From: Streptomyces albipurpureus
Lineage (GTDB): Bacteria; Actinomycetota; Actinomycetes; Streptomycetales; Streptomycetaceae
Length of the DNA stretch: 64,000 bases
Direction of reading: 5' to 3'
Assembly (NCBI RefSeq): GCF_023701525.1
Contig: NZ_JAMQAW010000032.1
Coordinates: 1-64,000, forward strand
In this document: positions 51,628 through 59,842 of the stretch, piece by piece
Position numbering within the stretch: position 1 is the stretch's first letter
How the letters are laid out: each line of letters starts with the position of its first letter
The notes under the pieces: generated by a model
The model's input: only the letters and a program-made list of their open reading frames with translations
Told to the model about the DNA's origin: nothing
Databases searched by the model: none
Translations under genes and position numbers: made by a program

Positions 51628-54600
51628 GGCTCCACCGGCTGACCATCACCGCCTTCGGCCCGTTCTCGGGTGAACAGGAGATCGACTTTGACGCCCTGAC
51701 CGCAGGGGGGATCTTCCTTCTCCACGGTGCCACCGGATCAGGCAAGACCTCGGTGCTCGACGCCGTGTGCTTTGCGCTGTACGGAACCGTGCCCGGCGCC
51801 CGGCAGAGCCCCGGCACCTCGCTGCGGAGCGACCACGCGGCGGCCGGCGTCTTCACCGAGGTGGTGCTGGAACTGAGCGTGGGAGGGCGGAGGCTGGAGA
51901 TCTCTCGCCGCCCTGCCCAGCTCCGACCCAAGAAGAACGGCAAGGGCCTCACCCCCGAGCGCGCCCAAAGCTGGCTGCGCGAGTACGACGAGGCGACGGG
52001 GCAGTGGCAGGCGCTCAGCCGTTCCCATCAGGAGATCGGTGAGGAGATCACCCAGCTCGTCGGCATGAACCGCGACCAGTTCTGCCAGGTGGTCCTGCTG
52101 CCGCAGGGCGATTTCGCGCGCTTCCTCCGCGCCGACGCCGAGGCCCGCGGCAGACTCCTCGGCCGGCTCTTCGACACCCGCCGCTTCGCCGCGGTCGAAG
52201 AACGGCTCGCCGAACGCCGGCGCGCCGCCGAGGCCCGGGTACGGGCCGGTGATGAGCAACTCCTCGCCGTCGCCCACCGGATGGAGCAGGCAGCCGGTGC
52301 GGCGGGCGCTGACTGGCCCGTACCCAGCCAGCAGCCGGGCGATCCGGGACTCGGCGAATCCGTACTGACCTGGGCGGCCATCGCCCGCTCAGCGGCCGGG
52401 GAACGAGCGGATATCGCCGAGCACCAATTGCTGGCGGCCGAGAGCCGAGGGACCACCGCACGCTCCCTGCTCGACGGCGAACGAGAACTCCACCACCTCC
52501 AGCAGCGGTACGAGAACGCGCAACGCCGGCACGAGGCGCTGTCACTGCACCGAGCCGAGCATGAACAAGCTCAAGCGCGCTGGGAGCGGGCGGCGAAGGC
52601 CGAGCGGGTGCGGCCCGCGCTGCGACTGCGCGATGACGCCGAACATGAGCACCAGAGTGCGAGCAGGACCCGGGAGAGCACCCGGGGCCGACTGCCATCG
52701 GACATGGCCGATGCCGGTGCTGAGCAACTGTCCGCCCTGGAGCGCAGGCTCCGCCAGGACCTCGGTGGACTGGACGCCGCCCGCCGGGCGGAAACGCGCT
52801 GCGCGGCGATCGACGAAGAGCGGGCGGAGCTCGACCGGCGCTCCCGGGACGATGACGACATCCTCGCCGAGGCGCTGGGGTGGCTCGACGGCTGGGACAC
52901 GCTGCGCCACGGCTGTCGCGAGCGCATCACCAGGGCTCAGGAGGCGGCGACCCGTTCCGGACATCTCGCCGCGCGGCTCGGCCCGGCCCGCACCAGACTG
53001 GGCGCTGCCCAGGAACGCGATCGGCTGACCGTCCGCAGGGAGGAAGCCGCGCAGCGGTTGCTCGGGGCGCGGGACCACTCGGCGGCGGCGAAGGAGAACT
53101 GGCTTGATCTCAAGGAGCGTCGACTGCGGGGCATCGCCTCGGAGCTGGCGGCGAATCTGACCCCGGGTGCTCCCTGCACGGTCTGCGGCTCCGCCGAACA
53201 CCCCCACCCGGCGCCCCTGGACGGCGACCGGGTCGAGCCGGCCGCGGAGGACGCGGCCTACGAGGCGTACAGCCGTGCGGAAGCGGCGAAGGCCGCGGCG
53301 GAACGCGAGGGGGCGGTGCTGGACGAGTCCTTGGCGCGAGCGAGACAGCAAGCCCGCGCCGTTCCCCACACCCTCAGCGGCGGGCCGGAATCCGCCGGGG
53401 GTACGGGGGCGGGTTCCGTATCGGGCGCGAGCTTCCTGGACCCAGAAGGTGCTTCGGGTGACCTGGCGCTGGAGGCGGACCCGGCCAGCGGTGACGCGGC
53501 GGGCTGCGGTCCCAGTGTCGCGGAACTGATGTCACTGGTCTCCCGACTGGAGCGCGAACGAGAGCAGGCCCACGACCTCGCCTCCGGTCTGCATGCCGCG
53601 CAGGAGGCACTGGACCACGCCGAGCGCGAGCACCAGGAGCGCCTTGCCGTGCGCCAGCAGGTAGAGCGGCGAACCGCTGCCCGGACGTCCCGGCGGGACG
53701 CGCTGGACGAAGAGCAGAGAGCGCTGTCAGCGGAGCTTGAGCGGGTTTGTGACGGTGAGGGAGGCGTCGCTGAACTGGCCGTTCAGCTGGAGCGCCGAGT
53801 GGAGCAGCTCGCCGAGGCGGCCGAGGCCGCTCGCACCTGTGACACCACGGCCCAGCGACTCAAGGACGCCGACGGCCGGCTCGCCGAGGCTGCCTTCCAA
53901 GCCGGGTTCAGCACCCCGGGGGAGGCCGCCGACGCCCTCCTCACGGAGGCCGGGCAGCGCGCTCTCCAGCAGCGCGTCGACACCTGGTCAACCGAGGCCG
54001 CGGCAGTCGCCGACCAGCTTGCCGACCCCCAGACATACGCCGCGGCTCAGCGTCCCGCTGCGGACCCAGAGGCGGCCGAGGCCGCTCAGCAAGCCGCCGA
54101 ACGGGTCCTGCGCGACGCCGTATCCCGCCTTGCCGCGGCCCGGGAACGATGTGCTGAACTCTCCCGGCTGTCACGGGAGGCGGCCACCGAGGTGGCGCGG
54201 CTCGGGCCAGTGCGCGCCGAGTACGACCGGGTGGCCCGGCTCGCGGGTCTCACCGCGGGCACCTCCGCCGACAACGAACGCAAGATGCGTTTGGAGTCCT
54301 ATGTCCTGGCGGCCCGTCTCGAACAGGTGGCGGCAGCGGCGTCCGCCCGGCTCCAGCGCATGTCATCGGGTCGGTACACGCTGGTTCACTCCGACGCCAG
54401 ATCCGGCGGCAGAAGGGCGGGGCTCGGACTTCATGTCGTCGACTCCTGGACGGGCAGCGAGCGCGATACGGCGACCCTCTCCGGTGGTGAGACCTTCTTC
54501 GCCAGTCTCGCGCTCGCCCTTGGCCTCGCCGACGTGGTGACCGAGGAGGCCGGTGGCGTACGGCTTGACACGCTGTTCATCGACGAGGGCTTCGGCAGCC

Positions 54601-54782
54601 TCGACGAACAGACCCTCGACGAGGTGCTCGATGTCCTGGACTCCCTGCGTGAGCAGGACCGCAGCGTGGGAATCGTCAGCCATGTCGCCGACCTCCGCCG
54701 ACGTATCCCCACCCAACTCGAAGTGGTCAAACAACGGGACGGCTCGGGCGTTCGACTGTTGACGGCTCCGCTGGGCGGCTGA
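51624..54782 (+). CDS. sbcC: Exonuclease subunit SbcC (Rad50-like SMC ATPase)
   Basis: 1052 residues. Walker A lies in LLHGATGSGKTSVLDAVCFALYG near residue 33, and the Q-loop text in QVVLLPQGDFARFLRAD. Two long coiled-coil arms meet at a zinc hook, CTVCGSAEHP, near residue 517. The second half ends with LSGGETFFASLALALGLAD (ABC signature), TLFIDEGFGSLDEQTL (Walker B) and GIVSHVADLRRRI. A Gly/Ser/Ala-rich insert (about residues 580-630) sits in the second arm near the hook. It forms the ATP-driven clamp for SbcD in recombination repair and palindrome control. Confidence 0.96.
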   Translation: MRLHRLTITAFGPFSGEQEIDFDALTAGGIFLLHGATGSGKTSVLDAVCFALYGTVPGARQSPGTSLRSDHAAAGVFTEVVLELSVGGRRLEISRRPAQLRPKKNGKGLTPERAQSWLREYDEATGQWQALSRSHQEIGEEITQLVGMNRDQFCQVVLLPQGDFARFLRADAEARGRLLGRLFDTRRFAAVEERLAERRRAAEARVRAGDEQLLAVAHRMEQAAGAAGADWPVPSQQPGDPGLGESVLTWAAIARSAAGERADIAEHQLLAAESRGTTARSLLDGERELHHLQQRYENAQRRHEALSLHRAEHEQAQARWERAAKAERVRPALRLRDDAEHEHQSASRTRESTRGRLPSDMADAGAEQLSALERRLRQDLGGLDAARRAETRCAAIDEERAELDRRSRDDDDILAEALGWLDGWDTLRHGCRERITRAQEAATRSGHLAARLGPARTRLGAAQERDRLTVRREEAAQRLLGARDHSAAAKENWLDLKERRLRGIASELAANLTPGAPCTVCGSAEHPHPAPLDGDRVEPAAEDAAYEAYSRAEAAKAAAEREGAVLDESLARARQQARAVPHTLSGGPESAGGTGAGSVSGASFLDPEGASGDLALEADPASGDAAGCGPSVAELMSLVSRLEREREQAHDLASGLHAAQEALDHAEREHQERLAVRQQVERRTAARTSRRDALDEEQRALSAELERVCDGEGGVAELAVQLERRVEQLAEAAEAARTCDTTAQRLKDADGRLAEAAFQAGFSTPGEAADALLTEAGQRALQQRVDTWSTEAAAVADQLADPQTYAAAQRPAADPEAAEAAQQAAERVLRDAVSRLAAARERCAELSRLSREAATEVARLGPVRAEYDRVARLAGLTAGTSADNERKMRLESYVLAARLEQVAAAASARLQRMSSGRYTLVHSDARSGGRRAGLGLHVVDSWTGSERDTATLSGGETFFASLALALGLADVVTEEAGGVRLDTLFIDEGFGSLDEQTLDEVLDVLDSLREQDRSVGIVSHVADLRRRIPTQLEVVKQRDGSGVRLLTAPLGG

Positions 54783-54891
54783 CCGAGCGGCCGAAGCCTC
54801 CTGGGACCAGCCGACCTCGGGATCGATGCCGTCGTAGCCCGCCGTAAATCCAACTGACAGAGGTCGGTACGGTCGGTCAGGATCGGCTGCC

Positions 54892-55743
54892 ATGCCCCTC
54901 TACCCCGATCCGGCACCGGCCGCCCTGCGCCGCGACCCCTTGCCGCTGCGCGGCCGTACCGCCCTGGTCACCGGCGCGAGCAGACGCGGTGGCATCGGCT
55001 ATGCGGTGGCCCGCCGACTCGCCGCGTACGGCGCCAGCGTCTATCTCCACCACCATGTCCCCCATGACGCGGCTCAGCCCTGGGGCGCCGACCCGGCGGG
55101 GCCCGAAGCGGTGGCGGCCGGAGTCAGGGAGGCGCTGGGGGACCCTGCGGCCCGGGTGTGCCATGGCCCTGGCGATCTCGCCGACAGCGCTGTTCCGGCC
55201 GCGCTGATGGGCGCGGCGGCCGAGGCGCTCGGGGGCAGGATCGACATCCTCGTCGCCAATCACGCCCTGAGCGGTTTGGACGGCACCTTGGACGAGATCG
55301 ACGCGGCCGTGCTCGATGCCCATTGGGCGGTGGACACCCGCTCGGTGCTGCTGCTGATCCAGGCGTACGCCCGTCAACGCGCCGCGATGGCCGAGCCGGC
55401 CCCTGGTGGACGGGTGGTGATGATGACATCGGGTCAGGACATCGCCGGTGGGATGCCGCAGGAGATTGCCTATGGCCTCGCCAAGGGGGCGTTGGCATCG
55501 GCCACCCGTTCACTGGCGTCGGGACTGGCCGACCTGGCGGTGACGGTGAACACCGTCAATCCGGGCCCGGTGGATACGGACTATCTGACCGGGGAGGACT
55601 ACCAGCGGGTGGCGGAACGCTTTCCGGCCGGGCGTTGGGGGATGCCCGACGATCCCGCCCGGTTGATCGCCTGGCTGGCCACGGATGAGGCGGAGTGGAT
55701 CACCGGCCAGGTGGTTGACTCGGAAGGCGGTTTCCGACGCTGA
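54892..55743 (+). CDS. Short-chain dehydrogenase/reductase
   Basis: 283 residues. The cofactor loop is TALVTGASRRGGIGYAVARRL, a variant of TGxxxGxG with two extra residues. LVANHALSGLDGT replaces the NNAG motif with ANHA. The catalytic Ser lies in VVMMTSGQDIAG and Tyr/Lys in AYGLAK. TEAEWITGQVVDSEGG is the family C-terminus. About 20 extra residues precede the fold. Substrate unknown. It follows sbcC by 109 bp and is closed by a hairpin shared with the convergent DUF885 gene. Confidence 0.85.
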   Translation: MPLYPDPAPAALRRDPLPLRGRTALVTGASRRGGIGYAVARRLAAYGASVYLHHHVPHDAAQPWGADPAGPEAVAAGVREALGDPAARVCHGPGDLADSAVPAALMGAAAEALGGRIDILVANHALSGLDGTLDEIDAAVLDAHWAVDTRSVLLLIQAYARQRAAMAEPAPGGRVVMMTSGQDIAGGMPQEIAYGLAKGALASATRSLASGLADLAVTVNTVNPGPVDTDYLTGEDYQRVAERFPAGRWGMPDDPARLIAWLATDEAEWITGQVVDSEGGFRR

Positions 55744-55788
55744 CGCCGGGACGCCGGGATGCCGGGGTTTCGAGGGATCGAACGGTGG

Positions 55789-55823
55789 CCGGGACCCAGG
55801 CCCTTGGGTGAGCCGGGTCCCGG
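55789..55823. terminator. Bidirectional hairpin between SDR and DUF885 genes
   Basis: CCGGGACCC pairs with GGGTCCCGG over nine bases around a 17-base loop, located between two convergent stop codons 91 bp apart. Confidence 0.7.
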
Positions 55824-55834
55824 ACCGTCCCGTC

Positions 55835-57517
55835 CTACAGCTTGGACAGTTCGTCGACCAGGTCATCGAGGCCGAGTGACCCCTGTGACAGCGCTGCCAT
55901 GTGCCAGGCCTTCGCGTCGAAGGCGTCGCCGTGCGCCTTGCGCGCGTTCTCCCGCCCGAGTAGCCAGGCACGTTCGCCGAGCTTGTAGCCGATCGCCTGG
56001 GCCGGGACCGACAGATAGCGGGTGAGCTCGCTCTCCACGAAGTCCGCGGGGCGCCCGCTGTGGTTGCCGAAGAACTCCTGTGCCAGCTCCGGGGTCCAGC
56101 GTTCGCCCGGACGGAAGGGAGAGTCCTTGGGGATCTCCAGTTCCAGATGCATACCGATGTCGACGATCACCCGGCAGGCCCGCATCATCTGGGCGTCCAG
56201 ATAGCCGAGGCGGCGCTCGGGGTCGGGCAGGAAGCCGAGCTCGTCCATGAGCCGCTCCGCGTAGAGCGCCCAACCCTCGATGTTGGCGCTGACTCCGCCG
56301 ACGGTGGCCTGGTAGCGGGAGAGCTGGTCCGCGACATGGGTCCACTGCGCCAGCTGGAGGTGATGGCCCGGCACGCCCTCGTGGTACCAGGTGGTGACGA
56401 GGTCGTACACCGCGAACCGGGTGGCGCCCATGGTCGGCAGCCAGGTCTGGCCGGGCCGGGAGAAGTCCTCCGAAGGTCCCGTGTAGTACGGAGCTGCCGC
56501 GCTCCCCGCGGGCGCGATCCGGGACTCCACCCGGCGCACCTTCTCGGCGAGTTCGAAGTGGGTGCCGTCCAGGGCGTCGATCGCCTCGTCCATCAACCCC
56601 TGGAGCCAACTCCGCACCTCCTCCACCCCCTCGATGTGCTTGCCGTGCTCATCGAGATGGGCGAGTGCCTCCCAGGGGCCCGCGCCGGGGAGGATCTTCT
56701 CGGCCTCGATCTTCATCTCGGCGAGCAGCCGGTGGTACTCCGACCAGCCGTAGGCGTATGCCTCATCGAGGTCGAGATCGGTTCCGTTGAAGTAGCGTGA
56801 CCAGCGGGCGTAGCGCTCGCGCCCCACCGTGTCGGGCGCGTCGACGATGGCGGGGGCGTACACATCGCGGACCCAGTCGCGTAGGGCGATCAGGGCGTCC
56901 GTGGCGGTGCGGGCGGCACAGTCGAGGTCCTCGCGCAGGGCGGTCGGGCCGTCGGCGGCGAAGTCCTCGAACCAACTGCGGTCCTCACCGATCCACTCGG
57001 TCATCTGCTCCACACTGGTCCGGGTCGCCCGGGGACCGGCCGGAAGCTTGCGCTCAAGGCCCAACTCCAGGGACGCCCGGTAGCCCTCCAGGGCCCGCGG
57101 AACGGCGCGCAGCCGCTCGGCGATAGCGGCCCAGTCCTCCGGCGTCTTGGCCGGAGTCACGGTGAAGACCTCCCGCACCTCGTGCACGGGGGAGCGCAGA
57201 TTGCTCACTGTGCGCAGTCCTTCATCGCTGTCGAGCACACCCAGTTCGGCCGTCAAGCGCTCTCGCAACAGCCGGCCACAGCGCCTTTCCGCGTCGCTCT
57301 CGGCACCCGGAAGCTTCTCGGCGTCGTCGAGCTTGGCGAGGGTCTGCCGAGCGAGTTCGGCGAATCCCCGCTGACCCTCGGGTGAGTAGTCGGGGAGGAG
57401 TGCCGAGCTCTCTCTGACTCCCAGATAGGTACCCACGGTCGGGTCCAGTTCGATGAGGGCGTCGACATACGCGTCGGCGACCTGACGGGGCAGCGGGCTG
57501 CTGGGGATTACTGACAT
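55835..57517 (-). CDS. DUF885 family metallo-hydrolase
   Basis: 560 residues from ATG 57517. The defining zinc motif is in VTTWYHEGVPGHHLQLAQ (HExxPGHH-type, here HEGVPGHH), with NIEGWALYAERLMDELGF downstream supplying the third ligand region. The N-terminal half is helical (VADAYVDALIELDPTVGTYLGVRESS). DUF885 proteins are thought to be soluble gluzincin-like peptidases, mostly uncharacterized; no signal peptide is present. A 33-bp repeat array lies 94 bp upstream of the start codon. Confidence 0.9.
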   Translation of the reverse strand: MSVIPSSPLPRQVADAYVDALIELDPTVGTYLGVRESSALLPDYSPEGQRGFAELARQTLAKLDDAEKLPGAESDAERRCGRLLRERLTAELGVLDSDEGLRTVSNLRSPVHEVREVFTVTPAKTPEDWAAIAERLRAVPRALEGYRASLELGLERKLPAGPRATRTSVEQMTEWIGEDRSWFEDFAADGPTALREDLDCAARTATDALIALRDWVRDVYAPAIVDAPDTVGRERYARWSRYFNGTDLDLDEAYAYGWSEYHRLLAEMKIEAEKILPGAGPWEALAHLDEHGKHIEGVEEVRSWLQGLMDEAIDALDGTHFELAEKVRRVESRIAPAGSAAAPYYTGPSEDFSRPGQTWLPTMGATRFAVYDLVTTWYHEGVPGHHLQLAQWTHVADQLSRYQATVGGVSANIEGWALYAERLMDELGFLPDPERRLGYLDAQMMRACRVIVDIGMHLELEIPKDSPFRPGERWTPELAQEFFGNHSGRPADFVESELTRYLSVPAQAIGYKLGERAWLLGRENARKAHGDAFDAKAWHMAALSQGSLGLDDLVDELSKL

Positions 57518-57610
57518 GCACACATCCTCATACGAGCGGGGGGTCCGCGTCACCATCGTCGGGGCGAGGAACTGTCGCTGACCGGCCATTTCTCCACCGC
57601 TGACCAGCCA

Positions 57611-57709
57611 GCGGTCGGTCAGCGGTCACTGGTAACAGGCCCACCGGCAGGTCAGCGGTCACAGCGAACATGCTTACCGGTCGGTCAGCGGGCGGTGTCG
57701 GCGGGGTCG
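57611..57709. repeat. Three 33-bp imperfect direct repeats upstream of the DUF885 gene
   Basis: The core GGTCAGCGG begins at 57617, 57650 and 57683, exactly 33 bp apart. The first two copies continue GGTCAC and are preceded by GGTC or GGCA. The region lies in the 553-bp noncoding interval between the DUF885 and Lrp genes, on the upstream side of DUF885. The rest of the interval holds no gene. The repeats could be regulator sites (GGTCAGCGGTCAC contains two GGTCA-type half-sites). Confidence 0.7.
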
Positions 57710-58070
57710 TCAACCAGTCGGCGACCAGTCGCCGCCGGAGGGGGAACTGTTGTGGTTCTCGGTGGTCTGTGGTGGTCGGTCACCGTGTGCGCGGGCGGGT
57801 CCTCGCCTGCTCCCTCGGCTACGCCGGACGGGTCGGCAGGGCCGTTGGAGCGAGGCGGACGGGGTCGATCCGAGCTGGAGCGGCGACCGGCTGGCCGCCG
57901 TAGCCGCACCATAGGGCCGATGATCGCCGTCATCACTCTCCGTAGCGTCATTTGGCGGTAGTTGCCACTCTTCGGTATGGCTCTGTCGGCGCGCGCGGGC
58001 GGTCGCGATCGTGTGGCGAGCTGACAGCGAGTTGGCGACGAGCCGGGGGCGAGTACGCGCCCTCGCGAGA

Positions 58071-58571
58071 TCAGTGGTCGCTCGTCAGCCGCACCTGAGG
58101 TGAGGGCGGCAGCAGTGGCCCGCACTCCCACTGCTGAAAGATCAACCGGGTCTCCACCCTGGCCACCTCGCGCCGGGAAGTGAACTCGTCCACCACCAGC
58201 CGCTGGAGATCCGCGGTGTCTGCCACCGCCACATGCACCAGATAGTCCTCGGGGCCGGTGAGATGGAAGAGGGCCCTGGACTCGGGCAGCGCCCGGATGC
58301 GTTCCACGAACGGCCCGATCAGTTCCCTGCTGTGCGGGCGCACCTGCACGGAAAGCAGCGCCTGGAGACCCCGGCCGAGGCGGGCAGGGTCAAGGGCGAG
58401 GCGGTGGCCGAGGATCACGCCCGAACGACGCAGCCTTGCCACCCGGTCCAGACATGTGGACGCAGCGATGCCCACCTCCGCGGCCAGATCGCGGTAGGTG
58501 GTCCGTGCATCGTTCTGGAGGAGGCGGAGTATGTGGAGATCCACCGGGTCAAGAGCGACAGTTTCGGCCAT
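58071..58571 (-). CDS. Lrp/AsnC-family regulator
   Basis: 166 residues from ATG 58571. The helix-turn-helix is LDPVDLHILRLLQNDARTTYRDLAAEVGIAASTCLDRVARLRRSGVI. The RAM/ACT-like sensor half contains LQALLSVQVRPHS, ALFHLTGPEDYLVHVAVAD and VVDEFTSRREVARVETRLIF. It is divergent from a PLP gamma-lyase gene, 59 bp apart, so it very likely controls that gene in response to an amino acid such as methionine, cysteine or a branched-chain residue. A palindrome overlaps its own start codon. Confidence 0.93.
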   Translation of the reverse strand: MAETVALDPVDLHILRLLQNDARTTYRDLAAEVGIAASTCLDRVARLRRSGVILGHRLALDPARLGRGLQALLSVQVRPHSRELIGPFVERIRALPESRALFHLTGPEDYLVHVAVADTADLQRLVVDEFTSRREVARVETRLIFQQWECGPLLPPSPQVRLTSDH

Positions 58572-58579
58572 TGGCCGAA
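58563..58579. promoter_or_regulatory. Palindrome over the Lrp start codon
   Basis: TTCGGCCATTGGCCGAA is a perfect 8-bp inverted repeat around one central base and covers the ATG of the Lrp gene. A second half-site, TTCGGCCAT, lies at the start codon of the divergent lyase gene (near 58625). Together they look like an autoregulatory operator. Confidence 0.65.
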
Positions 58580-58630
58580 CGTAACACGGGATCATCCCGC
58601 CACCGCCGGGTAATTGTTCACCCTTCGGCC

Positions 58631-59842
58631 ATGGAGAATTCAGCCTCTGCCGCCCCTGCAACCCGGGCGCTGGCCACCGAAGCGGTCCATGCCGGACGCG
58701 ACGATCTCGCGCGGCTCGGTCTGCACGCCCCGCCGCTGGATCTGTCCACCACCTACCCGTCGTACGACGCGGCCCAGGAAGCCGAACGCATCGACGCCTT
58801 CGCCGCCACCGGTGCACGGCTGGATGGCCCGCCCGTCTACGCCAGGCTCGACAACCCGACCACGGCACGCTTCGAGACCGCGCTCGCTCGGCTCGAAGGC
58901 GCGCAGGACGCCGTCGCCTTCGCCAGTGGAATGGCCGCACTCACCGCGGTTCTGCTGGTCCGGGCCAGTCAAGGACTGCGCCATGTGATCGCCGTACGCC
59001 CGCTCTACGGGTGCAGTGACCATCTCCTCGCGGCGGGGCTGCTGGGTACCGAGGTCACCTGGACCGACCCTGCGGGGATCGCGGCGGCGATACGCCCCGA
59101 CACCGGTCTGGTGATGGTGGAGACCCCGGCCAACCCCACCCTCGCCGAAGTCGATCTGGCGGCGGTGCGGCACGCCTGCGGCTCGGTACCGCTGCTCGTC
59201 GACAACACCTTCGCCACACCGGTGCTCCAACGGCCACTGGAGTCGGGGGCGCGGATCGTGCTGCACAGTGCGACCAAGTACCTGGGTGGTCATGGCGATG
59301 TGATGGGCGGGGTGGTGGCCTGCGACGACGAGTTCGCCGGCCAGTTGCGGCAGGTCCGCTTCGCCACCGGAGGCGTTCTGCATCCGATGGCGGGCTATCT
59401 GCTCCTACGGGGGCTCTCCACCCTGCCGGTACGCGTCAAGGCGGCCTCCGCGTCCGCCGCCGAACTCGCGAGCCGCCTTCGCGCGCATCCCCAGGTGACC
59501 CGGGTCCACTATCCGCGCGTCGGAGGGGCCATGGTCTCCTTCGAGGTCCAGGGCGATCCGCGCGAAGTCATCGCCGCGGTACGACTGATCACCCCGGCGG
59601 TCAGCCTGGGCAGTGTCGACACCCTGATCCAGCATCCGGCCTCCATCAGCCATCGCATCGTGGCGGAGAGCGACCGGCACTCGGCGGGTGTCAGTGATCG
59701 GCTGCTGCGCCTGTCGGTGGGGCTTGAGGACGTCGATGACCTCTGGGGCGATCTCCACCAGGCGCTCAGTGCGCAGACCCCTCGCTCGGTGAACCACCGG
59801 AGCAGTGGAGTACGGCAGCCGTCGGCTCCAGCCGTGCGGTGA
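58631..59842 (+). CDS. PLP-dependent Cys/Met metabolism enzyme (methionine or cystathionine gamma-lyase/synthase)
   Basis: 403 residues from ATG 58631. PPVYARLDNPTTARFETALARLEG, AVAFASGMAALTAVLL, VMVETPANPTLAEVDLAAV, PLLVDNTFATPVLQRPLESG and VLHSATKYLGGHGDVMGGVV are the motifs of the family; the lysine of SATKYLGGH is the PLP Schiff base. GSVDTLIQHPASISHRIV is the C-terminal signature. Whether it makes or breaks C-S bonds cannot be settled; control by a divergent Lrp regulator favours a catabolic gamma-lyase. Its last 77 bp overlap the convergent GNAT gene. Confidence 0.92.
   Translation: MENSASAAPATRALATEAVHAGRDDLARLGLHAPPLDLSTTYPSYDAAQEAERIDAFAATGARLDGPPVYARLDNPTTARFETALARLEGAQDAVAFASGMAALTAVLLVRASQGLRHVIAVRPLYGCSDHLLAAGLLGTEVTWTDPAGIAAAIRPDTGLVMVETPANPTLAEVDLAAVRHACGSVPLLVDNTFATPVLQRPLESGARIVLHSATKYLGGHGDVMGGVVACDDEFAGQLRQVRFATGGVLHPMAGYLLLRGLSTLPVRVKAASASAAELASRLRAHPQVTRVHYPRVGGAMVSFEVQGDPREVIAAVRLITPAVSLGSVDTLIQHPASISHRIVAESDRHSAGVSDRLLRLSVGLEDVDDLWGDLHQALSAQTPRSVNHRSSGVRQPSAPAVR

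Noticed and set aside
57611..57709. Possible CRISPR array in the 33-bp repeats
   Set aside because: Only the first third of each unit is conserved, there are three copies, and no cas genes are nearby.
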